Shown here piece after piece: positions 44,247-53,760 of a stretch of DNA of 64,000 bases. Within the stretch, counting starts at the first letter, position 1, and each line of letters opens with the position of its first letter. The position numbers and the translations under genes are program-made. Origin of the DNA: CAYRYU01 sp964428355 (GTDB taxonomy: Bacteria > Muiribacteriota > Ozemobacteria > Ozemobacterales > Ozemobacteraceae). The stretch covers positions 1 through 64,000 of the forward strand of contig CAYRYU010000026.1 in NCBI GenBank assembly GCA_964428355.1, in the 5' to 3' direction. The notes under the pieces were generated by a model. It saw only the letters and a list, made by a program, of their open reading frames with translations. It was not told the DNA's origin and did not search any database.

Positions 44247-45497
44247 ATGCAAAAACGAGTCATCCCATGGGTTCTTGTACTCTTGTGTTTTTCTGGCACC
44301 GGGAGGGCAGGGGACATCCGGTTCTGGGATGTGCAGCGCAAGGGTGCGAACTTCTTCCCCAACAACCCGCGGGCAGAACGTTTCCAGGATGCTGCCAGGG
44401 CCGGGATCGTGATCGCACGCCTGGCCGTCAACAAATGGCTCAACGGAAGGCCCCCCGCAGAGCTTGGGGATTTCCTTCTAGGCCCGAAGGATCGGTATTC
44501 CGGGATCGTCGGAAAGGACCTCGCGTATCTTGTGAAGGTTCTGGACGATGCCGATCGGGCGGGGTTGAAAGTCGTTCTCACGATGTTGAGCCTGCCAGGT
44601 TCCCGATGGCTGCAGCACAATCGCGTGAACGGGAAGTGCATCCAACAATTCGACCTGTGGAAGGATTTCACCTTTCATCGCCAGGCCGCCAGTTTCTGGC
44701 GGGAGCTGGCATCCGCGTTGAAAGACCATCCCGCGGTCGTGGGATACAACATTCTGAATGAGCCCTGCCCTGAGCGGGCCACCGCGGTAAGACTGCGGGA
44801 CTGGTACACGATGGATTACGGGAAATGGTACCAACAGGTGAAAGGCACTCCTGCGGATCTCAATCTGTTCTACAAAACGGTCATCCAGGCCATCCGCGAG
44901 GTGGACCAGGAAACCCCGGTGGTTCTGGATTCAGGATTCTATGCCAATCCGTATGCCTTTCAGGTTATCGACCCGGCCATCATCCAGGATGCAAACGTTC
45001 TTTACTCCATTCACACCTATGAGCCCTCGCACTTCGCGACGGGCGAAAAGCCAGGCAAGTTCAGGTATCCCGGGGACATTCCAACCGGTGAGCTGGATGG
45101 CCCCAACGATGATGACGCCCAGCCTCCTTTTGCACCCATCGAACACTGGGATCGGGGAAAGTTTACCCGGTACTTCAAGGTGGTCACAGACTGGATGAGC
45201 AGGAACCATGTTCCCCCAAACAGGATCTACCTTGCAGAGTTCGGAGCGGACCGGGAGGCCCTGGGGGTGGTGGATTTCTTCAGGGACAGTATCGGTTTCT
45301 TCAACTCCCAGGGGTGGCACTGGTCATTCTATTCCTATCGAGAGGACGACGGCTTTCCCAAGATGGATTATGAACTGGGAACGGGCCCCCTTCCGGAAGG
45401 CTACTGGAAGAGCTCGGAAGAATACTCCTGTGGAAGATCCGGTTTGTATCCCATTTTGAATCCGCTTTGGCAGGTCATCCAAAACGGACTGAGGTAG
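44247..45497 (+). CDS. Secreted GH5-type glycoside hydrolase
   Basis: 416 aa with a signal peptide (VIPWVLVLLCFSGTGRAG). TIM-barrel glycosidase of the GH5 cellulase type: acid/base Glu in VVGYNILNEPCPE (about residue 171), preceding His/Asn positions (DHPAVVGYN), and the nucleophile in RIYLAEFGAD (about residue 329); the aromatic end WHWSFYSYRE is also typical. It should cleave beta-linked polysaccharides outside the cytoplasm, but substrate choice cannot be read from sequence. It is one of the few intact genes within the decayed region. Confidence 0.85.
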   Translation: MQKRVIPWVLVLLCFSGTGRAGDIRFWDVQRKGANFFPNNPRAERFQDAARAGIVIARLAVNKWLNGRPPAELGDFLLGPKDRYSGIVGKDLAYLVKVLDDADRAGLKVVLTMLSLPGSRWLQHNRVNGKCIQQFDLWKDFTFHRQAASFWRELASALKDHPAVVGYNILNEPCPERATAVRLRDWYTMDYGKWYQQVKGTPADLNLFYKTVIQAIREVDQETPVVLDSGFYANPYAFQVIDPAIIQDANVLYSIHTYEPSHFATGEKPGKFRYPGDIPTGELDGPNDDDAQPPFAPIEHWDRGKFTRYFKVVTDWMSRNHVPPNRIYLAEFGADREALGVVDFFRDSIGFFNSQGWHWSFYSYREDDGFPKMDYELGTGPLPEGYWKSSEEYSCGRSGLYPILNPLWQVIQNGLR

Positions 45498-45505
45498 ATA
45501 CGGGG

Positions 45506-46552
45506 TTAAGAATGTTGTAATCCTCGGGTATGATCTCGGGAGGGGCTTTCATGAGAAAGTGGTTCAATCCAGGGAAGAGCATGAAAGTTGATTCCGGTAT
45601 CAGGGGGCGGGGAATCTGATCCACTTTGGTGTCCTGCCCACCCTCGCCCCGCTGAGGGATTCCCTTGGGGAACGTCTGGTTGGGGAAATGAGGCTCCTCC
45701 CATGATCACGAACCCTGCACTTTCCGGGCAGTAATCGGACAACACCGGAATGAGCTTTCCCCCCATTCCATGACCGGCTACAAAGATCCTTTTTGAGCCG
45801 ATATCCTAACGGTTCCGGAGAATCCGGATGGCCGCGGAGGCTTTGCCGAAAAGAACATCCTGGGGAGGGAAGCGGAGTCCGCTCCTTTTTCACTGATCAA
45901 AATAGGTGGTAATCTGCATTTCGTAGCGGATTACTGCGATTCCCGACCAGCCAGCCCAAGCGCCAGATCGCTGAACGGTTTGTTGGATCCAATGGTTGAA
46001 TCCCGATCCAGCAAGGCTCCACCGCCGGGAACAAGGATGACTGCGGGAATGGGTCCCTTCCCCCTGGGGATCGTCAGGGTTGTCGGAACATTCCGTCCAT
46101 GGTTGTCGAAATCCGCTGCTTCTTCAAAGAAGTTCTCTTCATTCGCGTACGACGGACAGTTCGAGGTATTTCTGGAGTGGGGCGGATCGATCGAAAACTC
46201 CCCAATCTGTTTGCTCCCATCGAAGACCATTCTCACATCCACATCGAGTTGTACAAACTGCTGGGAATAAGTATCACGTTTTTTCCGGGAGATTTTTCTG
46301 AATAGGTCTGACCTCGCCCGCTGAACTTTCCACCCTTCTCCTGAATGAGATTCCAGATCTCCTTGAGCCGCTCGGGAGTGCATTCTTGGGCGGCTTTGTG
46401 GGTGAAAAAAAAATCGCGGGGAAAGCAAGATCACCTTTGGCCAGCGCATCGACGATCTTTTCGGCGGATCTCTCCAGAGGTTCTTCGTTCTGGTTCTGAG
46501 CACTCAGGGGAATTCCAGGCAACATAGCGAAAACCAGGCATCCGAAAAGCAT
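45506..46552 (-). pseudogene. Decayed DUF3887-alpha/beta hydrolase gene, several frameshifts
   Basis: Joining frames on the minus strand gives one protein-like product. Piece 1 (from 46552): signal peptide LFGCLVFAMLPGIPLSA, then ERSAEKIVDALAKGDLA, as in DUF3887. Piece 2 (to 45931): RRDTYSQQFVQLDVDVRM-like region, NVPTTLTIPRGKGPIPAVIL, VPGGGALLDRDSTIGSNKPF, SDLALGLAGRE, the classic core of serine hydrolases in this group. Piece 3 (to 45506): a further frame with GHGMGGKLIPVLSDYCPESAG, where the nucleophile Ser of GHSxGG reads Gly. At least three frame changes and a lost catalytic residue show that it is dead. Confidence 0.7.
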
Positions 46553-46766
46553 CTAAATCAACGTCAATCTTCGACCTTCTTCTCCCTAATCGCTTCAAAC
46601 CTGCTTTCCCGAAGGACCACCCGAGAGACAAAAATACCATATTGGGAGCAACCTTCCGATCCGGACGGGCCACTCCCCTTCCGGGCAGGAACAACGACGC
46701 ATTTCAATTCGGGAGCCTATTGTGACGTGTCGGTCATTGATCAGTATTGCTGGTATGATTTAAACA

Positions 46767-47757
46767 ATGGCTAAAAAAACCATCCCGTCGGCGAGATTCT
46801 TCCCAGCGCATTGGGCCTGTGCGACATGGGCGGCAACCATCTTCCCGATTTTCCCCCCAGACCTGGACATAGGTTTGGCGGAAGACCGACCCCGGGACCT
46901 CCCGGCCTTTCGGGCAATGATCCGGCAGGGAACCGCCCCCGATGGAAACATGGTGACCGCCCTGCGGTTGTTCAACGAGTACTCGTTCGACATTTCCCGG
47001 GAAGGCGCGAGTGGGGAGCAGGAGGCTGTCGGTGGAAATCAGCCGCAAGCGGCTGAACCTGATGGTGGTGCTGGACCACTCGAGTTCGATGAATGAAGAA
47101 GCCAGACCTCCGGACTTTGGAGGAGGCGCGGAAAGTGGTGCGGGGAAGAGGCCCCCGGAAGAGGGGAAGAAGGCGACCAGGATCGAGGTGGCGGCTGAAG
47201 CTGTTATCACCCTGCTCGATCATCTGAAACCCCAGGACCGTTTTGGCCTTGTGATGTTCGATTACCGGGCCTTCCCGGTCATCAATTCGCAGGAAGTGGG
47301 GGGGCTGAACCTCGAAGCCCTGCGATTTCACCTGCGCAACCTCCGGCCCCGACATCCAACGAGTATCGGGCAGGGCCTCGGCTTCGGTGTCAGATTGCTC
47401 TCACTTCTGGAGATGGAGAATCCCACCACCGATGAAGAGTATCGGGTCGTTCTCCTGACGAACGATCTCCCGATCGCCTTCCACAAGGCCAACCGCGACG
47501 ACCTGATCCTCGAGGCCAGCCGCGCTTCTCCCCTCGGGATCCATTCGACCGTCATCGGAATCGGGGAGGTCTTTCCGATCGAGATCGCCGAAATCCTCTC
47601 CCGGATCCCCGGAGCAAGTCACCTGGCCATCTCCACCACGCAGGATGCAAGGAGACTTCTGGCAAGCCAGGCCGATCTGGTCGGGGACCGTATCCTGACC
47701 CGGGAGGTCGAACTGTTCGACAACATCTTGCGGGAATCCTCAGCTCCCGATCGGTGA
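46767..47757 (+). pseudogene. vWA-domain protein gene with a frameshift near 47000
   Basis: Frame 1 (46767 to the stop at 47096) starts MAKKTIPSARFFPAHWACAT and reads AFRAMIRQGTAPDGNMVTAL, RLFNEYSFDIS, the N-terminal region of YfbK-like vWA proteins. From about 47000 the homology moves to frame +1 (from 47011): RLSVEISRKRLNLMVVLDHS, SSMNEE (MIDAS motif D-x-S-x-S), KPQDRFGLVMFDYRA, TSIGQGLGF and EYRVVLLTND. A shift of one base in the GGGAAGGCGCGAGTGGGG tract would join the two. A -10 box TATGAT is at 46753-46758. The protein would be exported and would bind a divalent metal and a ligand through the MIDAS site. Confidence 0.6.
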
Positions 47758-47800
47758 CCAGAAGCGGAGTTGGAGAAACTCTCCGCCCCCCGGCGCAAAT

Positions 47801-48646
47801 CTACCTTGAAGCCAGCCGGACCGCGGCTCCCTGGCACTCGTTGCCTGCCAGGTCTTTCGCCCCGGTGATTGTGATTGCCTTGATCGGTCCGTCGACGAGG
47901 TTCCCCTGCCCCTTTGGGATGAAGATCTGGACGATGAAATTCCTATCATCAGCCCAGGCCCCGGAGGTGCCATCGAGGGGATACCCGGAGGCTGTTACCA
48001 GCGTGACGCTGGGGCGGGAAGCCCTGTCCATGGCCTCGTTGAAGGAGAACTGCAGATAGAACCCCCCCGCCCCGATGCAGGTTCCGGGGGGAAGGGGAAG
48101 CGGGGTGCTGGCAAGCCCGCCCCGTTCTTGCGGCCCCGCCGCAGCGTCGAAGGTGGAAATGCCCTGGTGGATCGGAAACAGCGGCTGGGGGCCGACTTCC
48201 CTGGGAAGGTCGCGGTCGTGGAGAGCTAGGAAACGGGCTCTTGCCTCCAGCCGGCCCAGGACGGATCGGGCCAGCGAAGCCCGGTTGCCTCCCCGCGCGG
48301 CGAACGCGGTCAGAACCTGGCGGGCCGTCGCGCAATCCTGGAGGGTTTCCAGGTTTCCGATCTCCCGGCTCAGCTTTTGTTCCGCCTGCTCCAGGGCTAT
48401 TCCCTGGGGGTCGGGATCAGGATGGAACCGGGATGGGTCTCCCGCGGTGTCGATGATCAGATGGCTCCACTGGCCGGGTCTACCGGGAGTCTTCGGAACC
48501 AGCACACATCCTCGGGGCGGGGCGACTTCCCGGCAGCCCGCTTCCAGCCGGGCCATGAAACCCTGGGAATCATGACTCCCTGCCATTGCTCCCAGGGCCG
48601 GGAGCCAAAGCAGGACCACCAACCACAGGCCGTCGCTTCGCTTCAT
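47801..48646 (-). CDS. Exported protein with bacterial Ig-like C-terminal domain
   Basis: 281 aa with a signal peptide (WLVVLLWLPALGAMAG). The mid part is helical (EQAEQKLSREIGNLETLQDC, ASLARSVLGRLEARARFLAL); the C-terminal 100 residues read GGFYLQFSFNEAMDRASRPS...ITGAKDLAGNE, a Big_5/SbsA-type Ig-like pattern (N-E-x-M, D-x-A-G-N). Function not known. Its stop is 40 bp from the convergent vWA pseudogene. Confidence 0.65.
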   Translation of the reverse strand: MKRSDGLWLVVLLWLPALGAMAGSHDSQGFMARLEAGCREVAPPRGCVLVPKTPGRPGQWSHLIIDTAGDPSRFHPDPDPQGIALEQAEQKLSREIGNLETLQDCATARQVLTAFAARGGNRASLARSVLGRLEARARFLALHDRDLPREVGPQPLFPIHQGISTFDAAAGPQERGGLASTPLPLPPGTCIGAGGFYLQFSFNEAMDRASRPSVTLVTASGYPLDGTSGAWADDRNFIVQIFIPKGQGNLVDGPIKAITITGAKDLAGNECQGAAVRLASR

Positions 48647-48740
48647 GATCCCTCTTCCAAATTGTACCCAAGTGGGAATCTGCCCGCAAGTGAGCAGGTT
48701 TCGGTGTCAGGCTTCGAGGAATTCCGAGGCGGTTTCGGAG

Positions 48741-48860
48741 AGGTCCCGAAAACTCCGCCATCCGGGCGGAAACGTGACACGTCGCCCTCCGTGGACGACA
48801 GGTCCCGAAAAGCTTCCCCATCCAGGGGAAAACGGGACACGTCGCCATCCATGGGCGACA
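48741..48860 (-). repeat. Two-unit tandem repeat of about 60 bp
   Basis: Two imperfect copies (starts at 48741 and 48800) and the start of a third (48860), sharing AGGTCCCGAAAA, CCATCC, CGGGACACGTCGCC (second copy) and GACGACAGG-like blocks. On the minus strand one frame reads GDVSRF-x5-G-x-x-F twice, but there is no start, signal or family, so coding is doubtful. The spacing is far too long and too regular for a CRISPR array with only two units. It occupies the 370-bp gap between two minus-strand genes, which holds no other candidate. Confidence 0.6.
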
Positions 48861-49018
48861 GGTCCGGGATGGCCCGGAGACGGACCCGGATCTTGCCTTT
48901 CCACTCCCGGGGAATGAATCATTTGGAGATACAAGAGTCCGAGGACTCCCTCGGTGGATGTGGTCGGAGGGGCGGGGCCGCCCAGGCCGAGCCCAAAGCG
49001 GAGGGAACCCCGCTGATA

Positions 49019-49840
49019 TCATCCTTCGCTTTTCGGAAGGCGTTCCGCAACGATGGAATAGACCATCGGGATCTTCCGGCCGTGGCGAGTGAAACGGTAT
49101 CTTCCCTGGTCATCGGCTTCGAGTCCGGCGAAGCAGGAATACGGGGAGTAGTCGTATTCTTGAAAATCCTTGATCACGAGACCGTTCCCGATCAGGGACA
49201 TGAAAACCTCGGCAAAGGGGTGGTTCCATGAAACCGTATCATGGGTGATGGGAGCATCTGGCGCAGCATAGGTTCCCTTCAGGGTTTCCTCGATGGTGTC
49301 GTGATTGAAATACGAGTAGTCGATGCGGGAGAGAGTGGTATCGAACATCCAGATGAAGGGGTGAAACTCGACGAAAACAAAGGTTCCGCCGGGTTTCAGG
49401 AAGCGGGAAATGACCCGGCCCCATCGGCCGAGGTCGGGAAGCCACCCGATGGTTCCATAACTGGAGAAGACGATGTCGAATTCGCCATCGAGCTTCTCGG
49501 GAAGGCTGTAAACATCGCAACAGATGAATTCGGCCTTTGCCCCTGTCGCCGCGGCAATTTCGCGGGCTTTGGCAATGGCGATGTCGGAAAGGTCAACCCC
49601 CGTTGCCCGGGCACCCAGACGGTCGAGGGAGATGGTGTCCTGGCCGAAGTGGCATTGGAGGTGGAGAGCGGACTTCCCAGCAATATTCCCAAGCAGGGAT
49701 TTCTCGATGCCTTGGAGCGAGCTTTTTCCGGCGAGAAACCCTTCCATGTCGTAGAAGGGGGAACTCATGTGCCAAGCGGTTCGCTGGTTCCAGGAATCGC
49801 GGTTCTTCACGAGATAGTCAGGGGGAATCTGCCTCGTCAC
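49019..49840 (-). CDS. Class I SAM-dependent methyltransferase
   Basis: 273 aa from GTG 49840 with GAGGAG upstream. Family layout: motif I LHLQCHFGQDTISLDRLGA, then ATGVDLSDIAIAKAREIAAA, motif IV region FDIVFSSYGTIGWLPDLGRW and post-motif RFLKPGGTFVFVEFHPFIW. The N-terminus (KNRDSWNQRTAWHMSSPFYD) matches the group of small bacterial methyltransferases with this H-x-x-x-F-G-x-D-T core. Substrate unknown. Nothing in the neighbourhood suggests a pathway. Confidence 0.82.
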   Translation of the reverse strand: MTRQIPPDYLVKNRDSWNQRTAWHMSSPFYDMEGFLAGKSSLQGIEKSLLGNIAGKSALHLQCHFGQDTISLDRLGARATGVDLSDIAIAKAREIAAATGAKAEFICCDVYSLPEKLDGEFDIVFSSYGTIGWLPDLGRWGRVISRFLKPGGTFVFVEFHPFIWMFDTTLSRIDYSYFNHDTIEETLKGTYAAPDAPITHDTVSWNHPFAEVFMSLIGNGLVIKDFQEYDYSPYSCFAGLEADDQGRYRFTRHGRKIPMVYSIVAERLPKSEG

Positions 49841-50123
49841 CGGATTTCTCCTCGGGTAAATTCTCGAAAGTATATCCTATCGCTTTGCAGAGCCTGTGCA
49901 AATATTAATCCTGGATCCGCATTCCTCCCCCCCAAATACTCATGAAGGATTTTCAGCCGTGAGTGTACCAGAAATGGCACCATTTCGGTAAGACACTTCA
50001 TCGAAAAAAAACTGGACCTTTCTTTCTGTTGGAATATCCTTCCCGGATTGCCTTTGGGGAGGGGGCTATACGTTCGAAAGAGCTCCATTGGTCCGATTTT
50101 TCCATGAAGAGAGAAGAAATCAC

Positions 50124-50750
50124 ATGAAAAAGGTCCTCGGAGTTTTCGTTATCTTTGTTTGTCTGGCTTCCGGGTTTGCCGGTTGCCGCATGTTCGGCGG
50201 GGATTTTGGCGATTCCGGCCAGGATACCTACATCCCCCGAAGCACGCCGGGTGGTTCCAATGTATCACCTCTGCTCAAGGCCGGTATCGGCGATTGGATT
50301 GACATGAAAACCACCTCCACGGTCGATGGGATGAATATCGTCCAGGATGTTCACCAGGAGGTCGTGAAAAAGGATTCGGTGTCTCTGACCCTCAAGACCG
50401 TCACCACCCAGGACGGATACCAGATTTCCTCGGTCGAGGAGGTTGTCTCCCTATCCGCCCTGGACAGCCTCGATGAACTGCTGAAGCAGGCCGCGTCCAG
50501 CGGCATCCGGATCGAAGTACTCGCGACCGGGACGGATACCATCGTGGTCGCGGGAAAATCCTTCGATACCTACCGGGAAGCCTATCAGGTCGTAAAGGAT
50601 ACGGGAGAAGACCAGGGAACCACGAAGATGACCTTCTGGTCACATCAGGACCTCCCGCTCTTCACCGTTGCCAGGATCGCCCTGGAGATCCAAGGGTCGG
50701 TCCAGGCCAGTTGCACCACGGATGTGGTGAAATACGGTTTTGGCAGTTAG
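50124..50750 (+). CDS. Lipoprotein of unknown function
   Basis: 208 aa from the ATG at 50124. Lipoprotein signal with lipobox FAGC, then an acidic linker and a beta-rich domain (GIGDWIDMKTTSTVDGMNIV, ADxxDTIVVAGKSFDTYREAY-like). The domain resembles outer-membrane-lipoprotein-sorting-like proteins that measure field values, but I do not recognise a family. Directly ahead of the fascin-Vps62 gene, same strand, 54 bp apart. Confidence 0.7.
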   Translation: MKKVLGVFVIFVCLASGFAGCRMFGGDFGDSGQDTYIPRSTPGGSNVSPLLKAGIGDWIDMKTTSTVDGMNIVQDVHQEVVKKDSVSLTLKTVTTQDGYQISSVEEVVSLSALDSLDELLKQAASSGIRIEVLATGTDTIVVAGKSFDTYREAYQVVKDTGEDQGTTKMTFWSHQDLPLFTVARIALEIQGSVQASCTTDVVKYGFGS

Positions 50751-50804
50751 CGGATCCCAGCGATTCCACCGTCCTTGACAACACATGCCCAGGAGGTTTG
50801 CGTC

Positions 50805-52612
50805 ATGCTCAGGAAATCCTCTGTTCTTTGCCTAACCCTCGTTCTCGTTCTTTTGACCACATTCGCCCTGCCGGCCCAGACGGCAGGGATTCGTGCCTCA
50901 ACCCTCACCGACGGCCGGAAGATCTTTTTGCGTGCCAATAGCGGGGGGGGTACATGTCCGCTTCCACCAATGGCACGGTCTCGACGTCATCGACCCAGGA
51001 CGCCAACGAAATCTTTTCCATTGTTGCCAAGGGTGGCAACAATGTGGCCCTGCTGGCCAACAACGGCAAGTACGTCCGTTCCGACGCCAACGGCGTCCTG
51101 ACTGCGGATCTTGCCGCCGCGTCGGACAACTTCTCGATTTTCCAGGTCACCTACCATCCCAACGACCACGTGAACCTGTTGTGTCTGGGAAACGACCGGT
51201 ACATTTCCCAGGGATCAAGCCAGGGGAATCCCATCCGGGCGACGTCGCCCGCTCAGACCTCCGAGGCGACCTTCAAGGTGATCCGGATCCTGGTTGAGGG
51301 TCAGGTCATCGGCTTACGGGGCGACAACAACTACTATGTCAGCGCCCGGCCCAATCAACGTGGGGAAGTGTTGGCCAACAGCGGCGTTTTCGGCACCTGG
51401 GAGAAATTCACCGTCTATTCTCGAGGCGGACGGAAGATCGGTCTCCTGGCCCAAGCCAACAATCAGTATGTCCAGGCGAGCGAAGATTATGAAGGCAGAT
51501 TCGGTGCCTGGGCAAACGCCATCGGCTCCTGGGAAACGTTTGAAGTAACCTATCTCGGGGACGACGTGATTGCCCTGAAAGCCGATCTCAACGGATGTTA
51601 TGTTACCAACGATCACAACGAGGATGGTCGCTTGTGGGCGCGGGCATCGACCATCGGCACCTGGGAAAAGTTCACCATCTACAATCCCCCGAGTCCCTCC
51701 GCAGTGTATGCTTCCCCCTTGGCCGCAGCGGTCCAAACCTATGCCCCGGTGGCCTATTTTCAGACCAACGAGTCGTATCTTCCCTGCTCCATCGAGGATT
51801 TCCTGGCCAACACCGAGGAAGCCGCGGACAACGGACTGAAGATCAAGAACGCGAGCATCAAGAGTGGGAACCTGGCCACCGCCAAAGCCTATGTGAACAT
51901 CGTTGTCGGGTCGACCTATACCGACCTCCAGTATTGGTTTCTCTATGGCTACAACGGGGCCGGAACGGCCTACATCAAGTACTGGGTTGCCGCCACTATC
52001 CGTTGGCCACCTTGGGAATCCTCGGGCCCTCATTGGGAACCGGCCGGCGATTTTTCCATGAGTCCCGGCGGGCAGCACGAGGGTGACTGGGAACATATCA
52101 CGGTGCGCATTCGGAACGACAACTATGAGGCTCAGCAGGTGTACTTCGCATATCATTCCGAGGGTGATCTCCGAACCTACCAGTCCTCCCTGAGGAATGG
52201 CCGGGTGGCGTTCTATGCCTCCAGGAACGGCCATGCCGCCTACGCCACGGCCGAGCGGCACTACCCCACCTTCAAGAATCTCGGCGTCGAATTCCGGCTG
52301 CTGGATCAGACCTCCTCCCCCGGGCCGTTTCTCGATACCAAGGGAAAATGCGTGATTATCGGCGCCCATGACACCAACGGGGTGGACGTGCCCAACCTCG
52401 TTGATACCGCACTCTTCGATCGGATCAAGAAATACACCGGTCGCTGGGGAAGGGTCGTTGTCGGAAAAATGAACATCCCCTCCGGCCCCTTTGGGGTGTA
52501 CAAGAAAATAATCGAAAGCGTCGGACTCTCCGGCCCCCTGGCCGAATTCGACGAGGAGAAGGGACCTGAGCCGCCCTGGACCAAGGCGTCCTGGACCCAA
52601 CCGGAGTTCTGA
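50805..52612 (+). CDS. Secreted fascin-like beta-trefoil/Vps62 fusion, frame broken at a G8 tract
   Basis: The ATG at 50805 has AGGAGG upstream and encodes a signal peptide (SSVLCLTLVLVLLTTFALPA), then TLTDGRKIFLRANSGG. At 50943-50950 a run of eight G throws the frame; the downstream frame (YMSASTNGTVS, from 50951) then stays open to 52612. With six or nine G the two join exactly. The first 270 residues have trefoil repeats of fascin type (NVALLANNGKYVRSDANG, KIGLLAQANNQYVQASED, VIALKADLNGCYVTNDHNED). The rest matches Vps62/DUF946: LQYWFLYGYNGAG, GGQHEGDWEHITVRI, VYFAYHSEGDL, GRVAFYASRNGHAAY. The combination of an actin-bundling-type trefoil and a eukaryotic-like Vps62 domain in a secreted bacterial protein is unusual. 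Confidence 0.75.
50943..50950 (+). repeat. G8 homopolymer at frame break
   Basis: Run of eight G within the coding sequence of the fascin-Vps62 gene, 46 codons after the start. Its length sets the frame, so it could be a phase-variation tract, a true mutation or a sequencing error. Confidence 0.9.
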
Positions 52613-52646
52613 TTCCCTCCCGGGAAAGGGTGATTCCCTCGCCAGA

Positions 52647-52682
52647 TATGCGCATGCCCGCTACGAATGGGCATGCTGCATA
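52647..52682. repeat. Imperfect palindrome
   Basis: TATGC-G-CATGCCC (52647-52659) and GGGCATG-C-TGCATA (52669-52682) with one mismatch and a 9-nt loop. Just downstream of the fascin-Vps62 gene; may help terminate or protect its mRNA. Confidence 0.6.
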
Positions 52683-52728
52683 GTCCGGCGGGGTGTGACC
52701 TCGGACCAGCCCTCCCCCAGAACAAGCC

Positions 52729-52767
52729 AAAGCCTCGCCTGCCCAGAATGGTGCGGGCGAGGCTTTT
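52729..52767 (+). terminator. Rho-independent terminator
   Basis: Stem AAAGCCTCGCCTGCCC (52729-52744) and GCGGGCGAGGCTTTT (52753-52767), loop of 8 nt, ending in TTTT. It ends the transcription of the fascin-Vps62 gene. Bases 52768-53009 beyond hold no gene. Confidence 0.8.
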
Positions 52768-53009
52768 CCTATTGAGAGTCTTGGGCTGCCCGAACCGGAG
52801 TGCCCGGGGGCAACCATCGGATTTCGGTGAACCCGAACTCTTGAATGGTCCCCAGTCCCCCACCAAGGCATGAATGCAAAATCCCCGAACATCCCGTTAC
52901 TGGCGTTCGAGGATTCGTGCAATGAAGGATGTCCACATCGGGGGAATTTCTCGAGCGGGAAGCTGATTCCCACCCAAGAAAATGGAAAAGGGCTACGCCT
53001 GTCTTGTTT

Positions 53010-53760
53010 TCAGATTGTCTCCAACCCCAGCCCATTGAGAAACTCATAGGTCGTGTCGTAGGCGTGGTTCCTGGTGGGGTCGCTGTCATCGCCGGCGGGA
53101 ACCACGATGACCATTCCCTGTCTTGCGCGGGTGAGCAGGACCCGGTAGGCGTTCTTTTGATAGACCTTTCGGGAAGGGCTATGAATACGCTACCAACGTT
53201 TCCCATGGAATGACCATTGATCCCAACCCTGCGGGGTGTAGCGGAAATCGCCGTCCCATGTCACGCAAGCCCAGTCGAGTTCGAACCCCTGGACCTGGGA
53301 CTCCGTTCCGACATCTTCGAGATAACAGGATGGGAACCCGCCGACGATGCCTGTTTCCCGAAGGGTTTTCGCGTTGGCATTCGAACTGCCCCTCCGCCGG
53401 GGGAGGTTTTCGTTGCCGGGAATTTCCCAAAGGTGGTCTGATCGAAGGTGCCTGAACGGAAGCTCAGGATGGAAGGATTTCCGCGGTCGGCAAAATTGTC
53501 GAAGCAGTTCCCGCAGAGGATGCTCAATCTCTTCGAAGGTAAGGAGCCGAGGTCTTCCTGCCTTTAGTTGCCCAAGGGCCAGAGGATCAGAAGCGGGTTT
53601 GGGGGAACTCTCTGCCCATGCTGGGCCCAGACCCGAATGCTGGCAAAACGCCGGCGAAGTTCCTTCGGTTCCATTGGAAGATTCTACCGGATTCGCCAGC
53701 TGGGAAGTTTCATGATCCACCTCCCGGAAACCCGTACCGGAACCAATATGGATTACTGAC
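53010..53760 (-). pseudogene. Remnant of a DUF2075/helicase-like gene
   Basis: Minus-strand frame ending at TGA 53010-53012. Reading leftward: ETQVQG-like start ESQVQGFELDWACVTWDGDF, RYTPQGWDQWSFHGKRW, then an in-frame TAG (53190-53192), then VYQKNAYRVLLTRARQGMVI, VVPAGDDSDPTRNHAYD, TTYEFLNGLGLETI. The block Y-x-x-N-A-Y-R-V-L-L-T-R-A-R-Q-G-M-V-I is typical of the C-terminus of DUF2075/superfamily-1-like helicases found in defence and restriction-associated loci. The N-terminal ATPase motifs are missing and the frame is cut by TAG, so it is dead. Upstream it runs into the duplicated sequence at 53761. Confidence 0.6.

Noticed and set aside
48741..48860. CRISPR array
   Set aside because: Only two 60-bp units directly abutting, no spacers and no cas genes.
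50943..50950. Treating the G8 tract as proof of phase variation
   Set aside because: A single sequence cannot separate true length variation from a sequencing or assembly error in a G run; recorded only as a finding to test.
52769..53206. 145-codon minus-strand frame as a gene
   Set aside because: It reads a wrong frame of the DUF2075 remnant; the homologous frame is another one with an internal stop.
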